Below are positions 1 through 7,013 of a DNA stretch of 40,083 nt, one piece after another. Every line of letters begins with the position of its first letter. The first letter of the stretch is position 1. The notes beneath the pieces are model-generated. The model was not told the DNA's origin. It did not search any database and saw nothing but the letters and a program-made list of their open reading frames with translations. A program made the position numbers and the translations under genes. The stretch lies in contig JAAYHS010000077.1 of assembly GCA_012735315.1 (NCBI GenBank), positions 1 to 40,083 of the forward strand. Direction: 5' to 3'. The DNA comes from Bacillota bacterium (GTDB taxonomy: Bacteria; Bacillota; UBA4882; UBA8346).

Positions 1-70
1 ACATAAACGCTCCCACAGCTAAAAGAATTACCAAAAATAAAACTCCGATGATTATTTTCAATTTTTTCAT
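1..70 (-). CDS. N-terminus of a membrane-anchored or secreted protein (partial)
   Basis: An ATG at 68-70 on the minus strand is preceded by AAGGGGG (78-84) at good spacing. The 23 visible residues begin with a Lys-rich head (MKKLK) followed by an unbroken hydrophobic run (IIIGVLFLVILLAVGAF), as in a signal peptide or N-terminal membrane anchor. The gene runs off the left edge of the window, so nothing can be said about its function. Confidence 0.6.
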   Translation of the reverse strand, partial: MKKLKIIIGVLFLVILLAVGAFM

Positions 71-247
71 CTTAATACCCCCTTAAAATTTGCTAATTTT
101 TCAGCAATCGCTTATTTCAATTTCTCCGGTTCCTCCGCGCCGATATTTACTATTTTATTCACCTTTGCCAACCAGCCACCCAAGAAAAACGGACCGGCGA
201 AAAAGTAGCCGACGAGTGCCGCCGGAAGATTATTCAAGTTATTTAAA

Positions 248-892
248 TCATTTTTTTCGCAGAATAAAATAGCTTCTCTTGCTCTCGTATTCAACATTTT
301 CATAGGGATACCGGATCAGGATATCAATGATTTGAAATCCCAATTCTTCCACCAAACGCTTGATCTCATCGACCTTAAAATAGTAAAAAGTCAGCTCATT
401 GCCTTCTTTATTAAAAAAATTCCGCACACAGGTTTGGGCTTCCTTTTCGAAAATATGAAAGGTGAAAATGAACAATCCATTATCCTTTAATACCCGCCAC
501 ACCTCTTCAAACGCCCGACGGATCTCTTCCAACGTCAAATTGACGATGGCATAATAGGCAATAACGGCAAAGAATGATTCATTGCCGTAGCCCAGGTTGA
601 AAAAGTCCCGCACTTCGAACCGGACTTCCGGGAAGTACCTTTGGGCGTTTTCGATCATCCGGGGGCACAAATCGGTACCGATACATTTTACGCCCCGCTT
701 GGCAAGATAGCCCGACACTTCTCCCGGCCCCGCGCCTATTTCCAAAATCATTTCGTTTTCGGGGATTTGTGAAGCGAACCAGTTGAGAATCAACCGGTCG
801 AAATGCTTCTTCTCGAATTCGTTCCAAAATTGGGCGGCATAATCGTCTGCCGCCAGATCTTAAGCTTTGACAATACTTGCTTTGGTGTTCAC
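248..892 (-). pseudogene. SAM-dependent methyltransferase with an in-frame stop near its N-terminus
   Basis: The main reading frame is a class I SAM-dependent methyltransferase (Methyltransf_25/11 type). Motif I reads ILEIGAGPGEVSGYLA, followed by an acidic GTDLCP strand and a WRVLKDNGLFIFTFH segment. The substrate is unknown. The best start is GTG at 890-892, with GGGGAG about 10 nt upstream. That frame gives VNTKASIVKA, then TAA at 860-862, then DLAADDYAAQFWNEFEKK and the rest. Relatives commonly read 'AYD.LA..YA' here, so TAA appears to stand in place of a Tyr codon. After the stop, 203 codons are open. Internal restart is possible (TTG at 791-793), but it would drop the N-terminal helix that normally precedes motif I. 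The gene lies 55 nt downstream of the DUF2164 gene and was probably co-transcribed with it. A base-calling error is the alternative explanation. Confidence 0.65.
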
Positions 893-946
893 CGGCGATC
901 ATCTCCCCTTTTGATTTTAGAGGGATAAAGGGCACTATCAATTCTT

Positions 947-1198
947 TTAATAAGAAAGCTTGAGCGGTATTTTAAGGGCGTCGACATCCGATTCAAGCAA
1001 GGCCGTTTTTTGAGTGATCACCGTTTGAACGTCATCGATGGCTTGATTATATAAATAAGGGCCGATTTGTTTGATGATGAAATCCAACAACAATTCAGCA
1101 GCCAGATTGCCGATTTCCTCGTCCCGCTCTTCCCGGAAATATTGCTGGATCAGACTAATGATTTGCGTTTTTTGTTCTCTCGGTATTTTTTGAAGCAT
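947..1198 (-). CDS. DUF2164 family small protein
   Basis: This 83-residue protein has the signature of the DUF2164 family: REQKTQIISLIQQYFREERDEEIGNLAAELLLDFIIKQIGPYLYNQAIDDVQ. The run of E-E-R-D-E-E-I-G, L-L-L-D-F and G-P-Y-x-Y-N-Q-A is typical. The length is normal for the family and there is no signal peptide. The function is not known. ATG at 1196-1198 is preceded by AAAGGA at 8 nt. It sits directly upstream of the broken methyltransferase gene on the same strand. Confidence 0.85.
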   Translation of the reverse strand: MLQKIPREQKTQIISLIQQYFREERDEEIGNLAAELLLDFIIKQIGPYLYNQAIDDVQTVITQKTALLESDVDALKIPLKLSY

Positions 1199-1408
1199 TT
1201 GAGTTTCCTTTCTACCATTATCATTGCGTTTTTTAAAAGCAACATTGGTTTTCTTTATCTTCTAAAGTATAATTCGAAAACCTCCATTCATTTCCTGTTT
1301 TATTATTTTTCACTCCCGGCGGCGCTTGATCGGATTGGACCTTTATCGGTAGGCTAATAAACGGTTTTCAAATTTAATTCGTTATTATCGTCAATTCACG
1401 ACCCCAAT

Positions 1409-1428
1409 CCACGGATTGAAATCCGTGG
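1409..1428. repeat. REP-like palindrome, copy 1
   Basis: A perfect inverted repeat: arms CCACGGATT (1409-1417) and AATCCGTGG (1420-1428) around a 2-nt centre. It has the same style as the palindrome at 3663-3685 (CCACGGGTT/AACCCGTGG) and is preceded, like that one, by CACGACCCC. A second, smaller palindrome follows at 1443-1458 (ATCGGTT, AA, AACCGAT). Confidence 0.6.
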
Positions 1429-1497
1429 CTGCATTATGATTTATCGGTTAAAACCGATATTTCAAAAACACAAAACATATTGATATCCGAGTGTTGT

Positions 1498-1550
1498 TAC
1501 CGATTTTAACCTATATGATTTTTGATCACCAAGGGTCTTCCAACCCGTGG
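1498..1550. repeat. Dispersed repeat, degenerate copy
   Basis: This stretch is clearly related to 3632-3685. Both contain TATGATTTTTGAT followed by a palindrome built on CCAACCCGTGG. Here the left arm is decayed (CCAAGGGTC), so the hairpin is imperfect; the other copy is perfect. Confidence 0.55.
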
Positions 1551-1776
1551 TCACCCCCGGAACTTCTTCCAATCTACCGATTGAAATCATAACGAGTTTA
1601 GCGCATAAAATATTGGTTACGGGTTCAAAAAGACTTCATGAAATTGTCCTTTCTTTGTTTTATACGGTAAAAGGAAACCTTTGGGAATATGTAGAATTCA
1701 TCAAGCAAATCTAACTTAAGCTGGATTCCATGAAAAAAACGGGCTAAAATAACCAAACTGGCGGAAACTTATTAAA

Positions 1777-2445
1777 TCAATTACGAACACTTTCTGCTGC
1801 TTTTTGTTTATTACCCAAGCGATCGACTTCTTTTAAATAGAGAACTCCAAGTTCCCAATCTTCAATCATGGCCTTATGTGGTTTGTCATCATCATCACAT
1901 TCAAATATGTAACTGAATTTATACGGGATTTTTGTAAGAGGTTTGGGGGGTGGACCAAAAAGGGTCAGTTGTCTATATAGTTCTTGCCATTGCGGTTTCC
2001 ATTCTTCTTCATCTTCTTCGATTACAAGATCCAAAACTCGTTTGGGACGAATAATTCCGAGTGAAGTCTTATCTCTTTTATAAAGTTCACGAAGCTCGTT
2101 GCAGGTATGGACCGGAAGTTTTTCGATAATCTGACGCCTTTCGAGCCAGTTATTTTTAGTCGATAACGGCTCCCCCAATAATTTAATCGAATTCAAATCC
2201 GGTTTACGGCTCTCTTTACGATTATCATTTCCTTTTCCCCTAGATGCAAGACCAACTTCAATCCATTGATACTTTTGAAACTGTTGATTTCGTGGTCGAT
2301 AACGATAATCAATCGGATAAAGCCTTACCCACTCCAAATCTTCAGTTATACCGGCCGTACAAACCAATTCTTGATAGCCACGGGAAGGGTGCGGATAAGT
2401 CATAACTAGGATTAGCACCCGTGTCTTTTGAAATACTTCGTTCAT
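1777..2445 (-). CDS. Conserved protein of unknown function, partner of the DUF488 gene
   Basis: This 222-residue soluble protein has no signal peptide or membrane segment. ATG at 2443-2445 has GGGGGA just upstream. The N-terminal third reads VLILVMTYPHPSRGYQELVCTAGI and then EWVRLYPIDYRYRP..QFQKYQWIEV, a pattern I associate from memory with uncharacterised genes next to DUF488 genes. The C-terminal half is rich in charged residues (EEDEEEWKPQ, ECDDDDKPH). No catalytic motif is recognised. The start lies 2 nt after the stop codon of the DUF488 gene, so the two are almost certainly co-transcribed and translationally coupled, which suggests they act together. Confidence 0.75.
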   Translation of the reverse strand: MNEVFQKTRVLILVMTYPHPSRGYQELVCTAGITEDLEWVRLYPIDYRYRPRNQQFQKYQWIEVGLASRGKGNDNRKESRKPDLNSIKLLGEPLSTKNNWLERRQIIEKLPVHTCNELRELYKRDKTSLGIIRPKRVLDLVIEEDEEEWKPQWQELYRQLTLFGPPPKPLTKIPYKFSYIFECDDDDKPHKAMIEDWELGVLYLKEVDRLGNKQKAAESVRN

Positions 2446-2447
2446 AA

Positions 2448-3311
2448 TTATTCCCCCAGGTCTATTATATTAAGGCCTGTCAGGTTGTTTATATGTTTAG
2501 CCAGCCTTGTTCGATGGCAATAGCGCGGGTTTGCTTCTTTACAAACAAGTACCGAAGGTTCTTCAGTTATTAATTCAGCTATCTTCTTTACTTTTTCTTC
2601 ATTAATAATCTCTTGCTCATAGCGGTTAAATAACCTTTCATAATCTGAAAGTCTGTTTAGATTACAGCGCCAATCTGATGGAATACCGACTTCCGGTAGA
2701 TGCACATATTTAATATTCAAATTATTAGCTAATCGATTTAAAGTAGTTTTATGAAAGCCAAATCGGCGGGCTACAGGATTATAACGCACATCAATAATTT
2801 TCTTTATCCCTGCTTTAAGAAGTATATTCAAAAAACCATCCACCTGTAAGTTTTCGTAACCAGCAGTATAAATCGCAATTTTTGCCTCAACTGGTGGAAA
2901 TCTTCGAGATTCTATTTTTACGCTGCATAAGGTAAACCACGGATAACGATTGTAAACGGTATTGAGTAATTCAGTATTAGATAAACCGCCATATTTCTGA
3001 CAAATATAATTAATGGCCTTATCGAGAACCGGTTCTAGCTTTAAAACTGATAAATTGATTGCTTCTCCCAACTTAAGGTCTTGCTCATTTATTTTAGCAA
3101 TCAATCCTTGATTTATTAGTTTTTCAATTTCGTGATAAAGGCCGAACGAAAACGGACCATATTTATAAGGGACGAACTGATAGAATGAATCAGGCTTTCC
3201 CAATATTATTTCGTTGGCGAATAAAAAGGAAAGCTTAACCAATTGAAGACGGGAGATACTTTTCCCAGCGGATTCAATTATCTTTAATATAATCTGTTGA
3301 CGTTTTAGCAT
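2448..3311 (-). CDS. Panacea-like/DUF488 fusion protein
   Basis: This 287-residue protein has two parts. Residues 1 to about 125 (LQLVKLSFLFANE, FVPYKYGPFSFGLYHEIEKLINQGLI) resemble the SocA/Panacea (DUF4065) domain, known as an antitoxin domain. Residues from about 145 to the end (AIYTAGYENLQVDGFLNILLKAGIKKIIDVRYNPVARRFGFHK, VHLPEVGIP, VLVCKEANPRYCHRTRLA) match DUF488, a family with a conserved Cys...CHR motif and unproven biochemistry. An upstream ATG at 3369-3371 would extend the frame by 20 codons, but an extended -10 promoter element lies inside that extension. ATG at 3309-3311 has AGGA 5 nt upstream and is preferred. The gene is the first of a two-gene unit. Confidence 0.8.
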   Translation of the reverse strand: MLKRQQIILKIIESAGKSISRLQLVKLSFLFANEIILGKPDSFYQFVPYKYGPFSFGLYHEIEKLINQGLIAKINEQDLKLGEAINLSVLKLEPVLDKAINYICQKYGGLSNTELLNTVYNRYPWFTLCSVKIESRRFPPVEAKIAIYTAGYENLQVDGFLNILLKAGIKKIIDVRYNPVARRFGFHKTTLNRLANNLNIKYVHLPEVGIPSDWRCNLNRLSDYERLFNRYEQEIINEEKVKKIAELITEEPSVLVCKEANPRYCHRTRLAKHINNLTGLNIIDLGE

Positions 3312-3335
3312 CTGTATCCTCATGTTTTTGTGTAA

Positions 3336-3344
3336 ATTATACCA
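3336..3344 (-). promoter_or_regulatory. Extended -10 promoter for the DUF488 unit
   Basis: On the minus strand the sequence reads TGGTATAAT, an extended -10 element (TGn plus perfect TATAAT), about 25 nt upstream of the chosen start codon. No good -35 box is seen, which fits an extended -10 promoter. It gives a very short 5' leader. Confidence 0.6.
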
Positions 3345-3791
3345 TATATTTATAAATATACTCTTTCGCATATTGATAAGATATCTTCTCTTGTTCCAAT
3401 CTAATTTTTGGTTTTAACATGATTGAAAACTTGTTTTTCATCCTCAGTCAAATTATTGGGAAAACTTTTTTTATTACCTTTCTAACCATATTGGAATTCC
3501 AAAATATTATTTCAATTTTAAACTCAGTTTTCCTGCTTTGGTAACATAAGGTGGCATTTAAGTATTCTTATTTGTCCACGATTCATCCCCAACCCACGAC
3601 CCCACATAAAACATGTCGATGAACAGGATCATTACAGGTTTCAACCGGTATGATTTTTGATTGCCACGGGTTTCCAACCCGTGGCGGTCGGTTCTTACAC
3701 TTCCAAATAGCCCCCCATACAACCCAAAACCAATCCCATCCTTCCCCTCCAACACATATTCTATGGTGAGGAAAGTCCTGGAAGGATACAG
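3345..3791. other. Intergenic region with a repeat and the upstream part of a duplicated gene
   Basis: No intact gene is supported here. Positions 3632-3685 hold a palindromic repeat. From about 3750 onward the DNA resembles the upstream region of the gene at 5408 (compare CTATGGTGAGGAAAGTCCTGG with CTATGGTAACAAAGGTCTTGG). A short minus-strand stretch around 3416-3475 reads like a protein tail (SFPNNLTEDEKQVFNHVKTKN) but has no start codon. Confidence 0.45.
3632..3685. repeat. REP-like palindrome, copy 2
   Basis: Contains a perfect 10-bp inverted repeat, GCCACGGGTT (3663-3672) and AACCCGTGGC (3676-3685), around TCC. It is preceded by TATGATTTTTGAT, which is shared with 1514-1526. No T-run follows on either strand, so a terminator role is unlikely. 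Confidence 0.6.
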
Positions 3792-3920
3792 ATGAAGCGC
3801 TTCCAATCCCAAAGCGGCATCATTATTTCCATCAGCGATTTGTTAACATTCCCCGGCTTCCTGATTAGCTGTTATAATATAATCTCCATCCAAAGAATGG
3901 ACGGAGAAATAGTTATATAA
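3792..3920 (+). pseudogene. 5' remnant of a paralogue of the gene at 5408
   Basis: Reading from ATG at 3792 gives MKRFQSQSGIIISISDLLTF, then PGFLISCYNIISIQRMDGEI, V, I and a stop at 3918-3920. The intact gene at 5408 begins MINFQSISGIIIAISDLLTV and continues with GCYKIISIQKMDGEIVNFII. The two agree codon by codon for about 40 residues and also in the DNA just upstream. Here the frame closes where the intact gene reads GTTAATTTTATA, and homology is lost afterwards. This is a partial, decayed duplication. Confidence 0.75.
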
Positions 3921-4117
3921 TGATAATGACTGGCCTATAACCTGCCTTAATATTTCGGATACATTTTTGAATTAGCGCTTCTCCGGGGGATGTAGTAACA
4001 TGGATACATTATCAACCACAAAATCCACTGCTCTACCTCTTACAACGTCAGCTACTGAAAAAACATGATGTTTATCTTATCATCCCCCATTATTAATGTT
4101 AATTTCGCTCCTACCAG

Positions 4118-4420
4118 ATGTTGGAGCACAGCTCCAACGTATTGTGTGCCACCCTACGGGAGAACCTGCCCCACCTGGTCTTCCACTCCCCGAAAGAATG
4201 TCAGAAGATACTGAAAATGGGAGACAAGACCATCGATTTCATCTAAAATCCTTGGAATACTACTAAAACAACCCCGACTTGGTCCCGTTGTACATCAACA
4301 TCGCAGAACTGGAGGTTGACACCGCCACCATCAAAACCTTTCGTTTTCTCCATCAACCCATATCCCAAATCTTTGGTGGTCTCTCCGACATCATGATCTT
4401 TTGTAGCCCTTTGCAGCTAG
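4118..4420 (+). pseudogene. Frameshifted remnant of a small conserved protein
   Basis: ATG at 4118 opens 42 codons (MLEHSSNVLCATLRENLPHL, then VFHSPKECQKILKMGDKTID, F, I) ending at TAA 4244-4246. Shifting to the frame that starts at 4246 continues the sense: KSLEYY, stop (4264-4266), NNPDLVPLYINIAELEVDTA, TIKTFRFLHQPI. From memory, a family of unnamed bacterial proteins has the pattern KMGDK..AFV.KALEYAKQNP.LVPPY, which this matches across the break. One frameshift and one nonsense change (an AAA/CAA-like position turned TAA) therefore interrupt the gene. The start and end are approximate. Confidence 0.55.
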
Positions 4421-4428
4421 ACAATAAT

Positions 4429-4448
4429 AAAGAGCCTTTCGGCTCTTT
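4429..4448 (-). terminator. Rho-independent terminator of the DUF5610-like gene
   Basis: Arms AAAGAGCC (4429-4436) and GGCTCTTT (4441-4448) around a 4-nt loop. Read on the minus strand, the 3' arm runs into a T-rich tail (TTTATTATTGT). It lies 22 nt after the stop codon of the minus-strand gene. Confidence 0.8.
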
Positions 4449-4470
4449 GAAAATCTTAGTTTTAAAGTTA

Positions 4471-5115
4471 TTAAGCTTTTAAAGAAGAAGTCAAATCTTC
4501 GGGAGTACACTCCTCTGCCTTATCTTCATTTATCCAAGCCTCAAGTTTTTCCATGGTTAATTGATAAGTCTCCTTACAGACACCGGGCAGTTCATCCCCG
4601 AAATCGATCCTTGCCGCTTCGAACCCATCATCGATTGCCTTTTTTAATAGGTCAAACTTGCTTTTGTCCCCGCCGGAGATTGCTTTGGCAAAGTTCACGA
4701 TCCTGTCGCTCACCTTCGCCGGACTTAACTCCCCATCTCCTTCCAGCATAGTCTGGGCTTCCGCTTGGGCTATTTCGTCGATGGTTACATCGTCCCACTC
4801 CTTCGGCTTGATCTCGCTAATGTCCCGGAATTCCAATCCCTGGCGTTTCAACAACGCCGTCACGATTTGCCTCAGATGGGAAAGAGAGTTTTCGCATTCA
4901 TCCTTTAATTCCTGGATCGTCTTTTGATGTACTTTGGGTCTGTCATAAGTTACTTTCCGTTCCAACGTTAAAGATTCATAAATAGTCTGTTGTTGCTGAA
5001 ATTGGGGACTTTTTTCGACATCATTTCCCTTCTTGTAGTCCAATTTGACTTCCGTGACTTTGGACTTGATGGAACGATAAGAGAGAGCGAGTTTCGGAGT
5101 CATCATAACATCCAT
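4471..5115 (-). CDS. DUF5610-like protein of unknown function
   Basis: This 214-residue soluble protein has ATG at 5113-5115 with AGGAGG 9 nt upstream. It has no signal peptide. Residues 1-100 are polar and Gln/Lys-rich (YDRPKVHQKTIQELKDECENSLSHL), probably helical or coiled. The C-terminal part (NFAKAISGGDKSKFDLLKKAIDDGFEAARIDFGDELPGVCKETYQLTMEKLEAWI) resembles DUF5610: a regular 'I..GF..A...LG.LP......TY....+.LW' pattern. The function of that family is not established. A terminator follows immediately, so the gene is probably monocistronic. Confidence 0.65.
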   Translation of the reverse strand: MDVMMTPKLALSYRSIKSKVTEVKLDYKKGNDVEKSPQFQQQQTIYESLTLERKVTYDRPKVHQKTIQELKDECENSLSHLRQIVTALLKRQGLEFRDISEIKPKEWDDVTIDEIAQAEAQTMLEGDGELSPAKVSDRIVNFAKAISGGDKSKFDLLKKAIDDGFEAARIDFGDELPGVCKETYQLTMEKLEAWINEDKAEECTPEDLTSSLKA

Positions 5116-5407
5116 GTTATTCTACCTCCTAAAAATATTGCTGTTTAAATTATCGGTGATTGACTCTATTTTTTTTATGACGATATTTCCTTCGAAAATC
5201 AAAGCTTCATTTATCTAAATGCAGGTAAATCGAGTTAAAAAAATTTTATTTACTACTTTCCAAAGAACATCTTGTTTATGTACGAAAAGTGCACGTATCC
5301 CAATTATTTAAAAAGTGAAAATGAGAATCATCAGCTGAGATTTTAGTATTATCATACGGTTCACCGAAGGCATATGCTATGGTAACAAAGGTCTTGGAGG
5401 AGTGGGC

Positions 5408-5914
5408 ATGATAAATTTCCAATCAATCAGCGGTATCATTATTGCGATTAGTGATTTATTGACTGTCCCGGAAAAAATGGGCTGCTATAAAATAATCTCC
5501 ATCCAAAAAATGGACGGAGAAATAGTTAATTTTATAATTTCACCGGAAACTTATTTTGTAGACCATATTATGGTCCGGCCCGGCGACATGGTCTCCGGGT
5601 TTTACGACGCCAACGCTCCCGTGCCTTTGATCTATCCGCCCCAGTATCAAGCGGTGGTTATGGCGCGGGCCGAACCGGGACGAAATGTGAAAGTCGACTT
5701 TTTTGACGAAGACTTGGTAAGCAGCGACGGTCTGTTAAAATTGACCCTCGCCCCCACCACCCGAATCCTGCTCGAAAACGGGCAAGCCTTCACCGGAAAC
5801 CCGGCCAAACGGTATTTGATCGCCGTCTACGGCCCAACCACCCGGAGCATCCCCGCTCAAACCACGCCGGAGCAGATTGTGGTGCTATGCTTGGGAATTG
5901 GAACCAATTGCTAG
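5408..5914 (+). CDS. Conserved hypothetical protein (intact copy of a duplicated gene)
   Basis: 168 residues. ATG at 5408 is chosen because GGAGGAG (5396-5402) lies 5 nt upstream; a GTG at 5402 is part of that ribosome binding site. Segments such as FVDHIMVRPGDMVSGFYDANAPVPLIYPPQYQAVVMA and GNPAKRYLIAVYGPTTRSIPAQTTPEQIVVLC are, from memory, typical of an unnamed clostridial protein family. The profile is beta-rich, with no signal peptide and no membrane segment, possibly an OB-like fold. No enzymatic motif is seen. A decayed copy of its 5' end lies at 3792-3920. The 3' end overlaps the convergent RNA ligase-like gene by 4 nt. Confidence 0.75.
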   Translation: MINFQSISGIIIAISDLLTVPEKMGCYKIISIQKMDGEIVNFIISPETYFVDHIMVRPGDMVSGFYDANAPVPLIYPPQYQAVVMARAEPGRNVKVDFFDEDLVSSDGLLKLTLAPTTRILLENGQAFTGNPAKRYLIAVYGPTTRSIPAQTTPEQIVVLCLGIGTNC

Positions 5915-6456
5915 AGATCATGCTTAAAGCTAACCTCACAGGCAAGGATACCATCCTTCGGTTGACATTTAATCAATTCCAACCGGGATATCGTGGCCTT
6001 TATCGGAAACTTAACCTTGATCAAGGTTTTGATCGCTTTTAAGACCTCATCTTCAGTAAGCTTTGTCGCCAAAGTGCAATGGGGGACCCAATAGTCCGGG
6101 GTATAGTTTTGGACGTAGTTTTCGACCCGTCCGCTTAAGTTTTGATAAAGTCTTTTATGAAGCTTAATCAAACTTTCGTCTTTAACGGGAGATAAATAAA
6201 CAACCTTCGGATCAGTCGGAAAAATCCCGATGCTGCTAAATAACACGCCGGTTCCTTTCACTTCGGCGGCGAATCGTTTGATCGCATCCGTTACATCGAT
6301 CCCCTGTTGATCTTGCCAATAGGCCAAAGTGAGATGCGGTCTGATGCCGAGATCAAGCATATAGCGGTTTACCCCGGCGCGACACAAATCCTCCATCATC
6401 CCTAATAATCGGGCCTGACTTTGCTCATCAAAGTACAGCGTCACCGCGTAATCCAT
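5911..6456 (-). CDS. 2'-5' RNA ligase / cyclic phosphodiesterase family protein
   Basis: This 181-residue protein of the 2H phosphoesterase superfamily carries both signature motifs: HLTL near residue 41 and HCTL near residue 128. These are the paired H-x-T-x active-site motifs that act on 2'-3' cyclic or 2'-5' phosphodiester bonds in RNA or nucleotides. The opening MDYAVTLYFDEQSQARL and 'GIRPHLTLAYW' fit the LigT/YjcG branch. ATG at 6454-6456 has GAGGAGTG upstream. The natural substrate cannot be inferred. It lies just downstream of a truncated iron-sulfur gene on the same strand. Confidence 0.85.
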   Translation of the reverse strand: MDYAVTLYFDEQSQARLLGMMEDLCRAGVNRYMLDLGIRPHLTLAYWQDQQGIDVTDAIKRFAAEVKGTGVLFSSIGIFPTDPKVVYLSPVKDESLIKLHKRLYQNLSGRVENYVQNYTPDYWVPHCTLATKLTEDEVLKAIKTLIKVKFPIKATISRLELIKCQPKDGILACEVSFKHDL

Positions 6457-6474
6457 AATTCACTCCTCAATTCC

Positions 6475-6705
6475 CTACTTCTTCCGCTTTCCAAACCTCA
6501 TCGGACAGACTACCCTACATTTGTTGCAATTAACGGTACTAAATCCTCTGGCATTGGTCCCGTAGGTATTCGGTCTGCATTTCGACTGATCGGCGCGATA
6601 TCCGTCCAAGGCCTGGGAAGGACAGTTCTTGATGCAAAGGTTGCAACCTTCGATACAAATGCTCTCCGCCAATGGTTCGAAGGCCAGATCCAGCATCGGC
6701 AACAC
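6475..6705 (-). pseudogene. C-terminal stump of an epoxyqueuosine reductase-like 4Fe-4S protein
   Basis: The readable part is LPMLDLAFEPLAESICIEGC, then NLCIKNCPSQALDGYRADQS, KCRPNTYGTNARGFSTVNCN, KCRVVCPMRFGKRKK. It contains two 4Fe-4S-type cysteine clusters (C..GC..C...CP and NCNKCR.VCP), as in the C-terminal domain of QueG-like reductases of Bacillota. Those proteins are about 250-300 residues, so roughly the first 180 residues are missing. An in-frame TAG lies 5 codons before the first Met, and the upstream DNA does not encode the missing domain in any frame I can recognise. No good ribosome binding site precedes the Met. Confidence 0.65.
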
Positions 6706-6882
6706 GCTCTAATACTTCAATATTATATTTGTAATACATTCGCTGATTTCTTCCAAGTCCCCTTTTTAGATGTCGATAAAATTCCCCCATTGGTAATTGG
6801 AATTATTTAGTATAATATGTAACTATAATAAAATCTCAGCGATAGATTAAGGAATTGCACAATTCTCATTTCAGCTTTAACT

Positions 6883-6921
6883 CACAATATTTGATTTCCG
6901 TGCCGGCCTCAAAATATTGTG
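6883..6921. promoter_or_regulatory. Long inverted repeat upstream of the esterase gene
   Basis: CACAATATTTGA (6883-6894) and TCAAAATATTGTG (6909-6921) form a 12-bp inverted repeat with one bulged base around a 14-nt spacer. No T-run follows on the plus strand. A TATACT -10-like box lies at 6944-6949, which places the right arm next to the expected -35 position. This could be an operator for the secreted esterase gene. Confidence 0.4.
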
Positions 6922-7013
6922 GTCAAAGGGTTTATTAAGGTAATATACTATTTCCTTAAATAACTGTTTTTGAAAACTCTTAAAATCAAAACTTAGCAAA
7001 GGTGGTCGAAGAG

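Larger units (their letters stand above)
1199..1776. other. Non-coding stretch with palindromic repeats
   Basis: No convincing gene is visible in these 578 bases. The left half carries several inverted repeats, listed separately. The right half (about 1560-1776) is AT-rich, and nothing specific is recognised in it. Confidence 0.5.

Noticed and set aside
112-303. Minus-strand 63-codon frame with a hydrophobic middle
   Set aside because: It overlaps the end of the methyltransferase frame, has no ribosome binding site and no family resemblance.
3930-4065. Minus-strand stretch reading HHVFSVADVVRGRAVDFVVD
   Set aside because: It has no start codon, carries stops on both sides, and I recognise no family; it may be a relic but cannot be supported.
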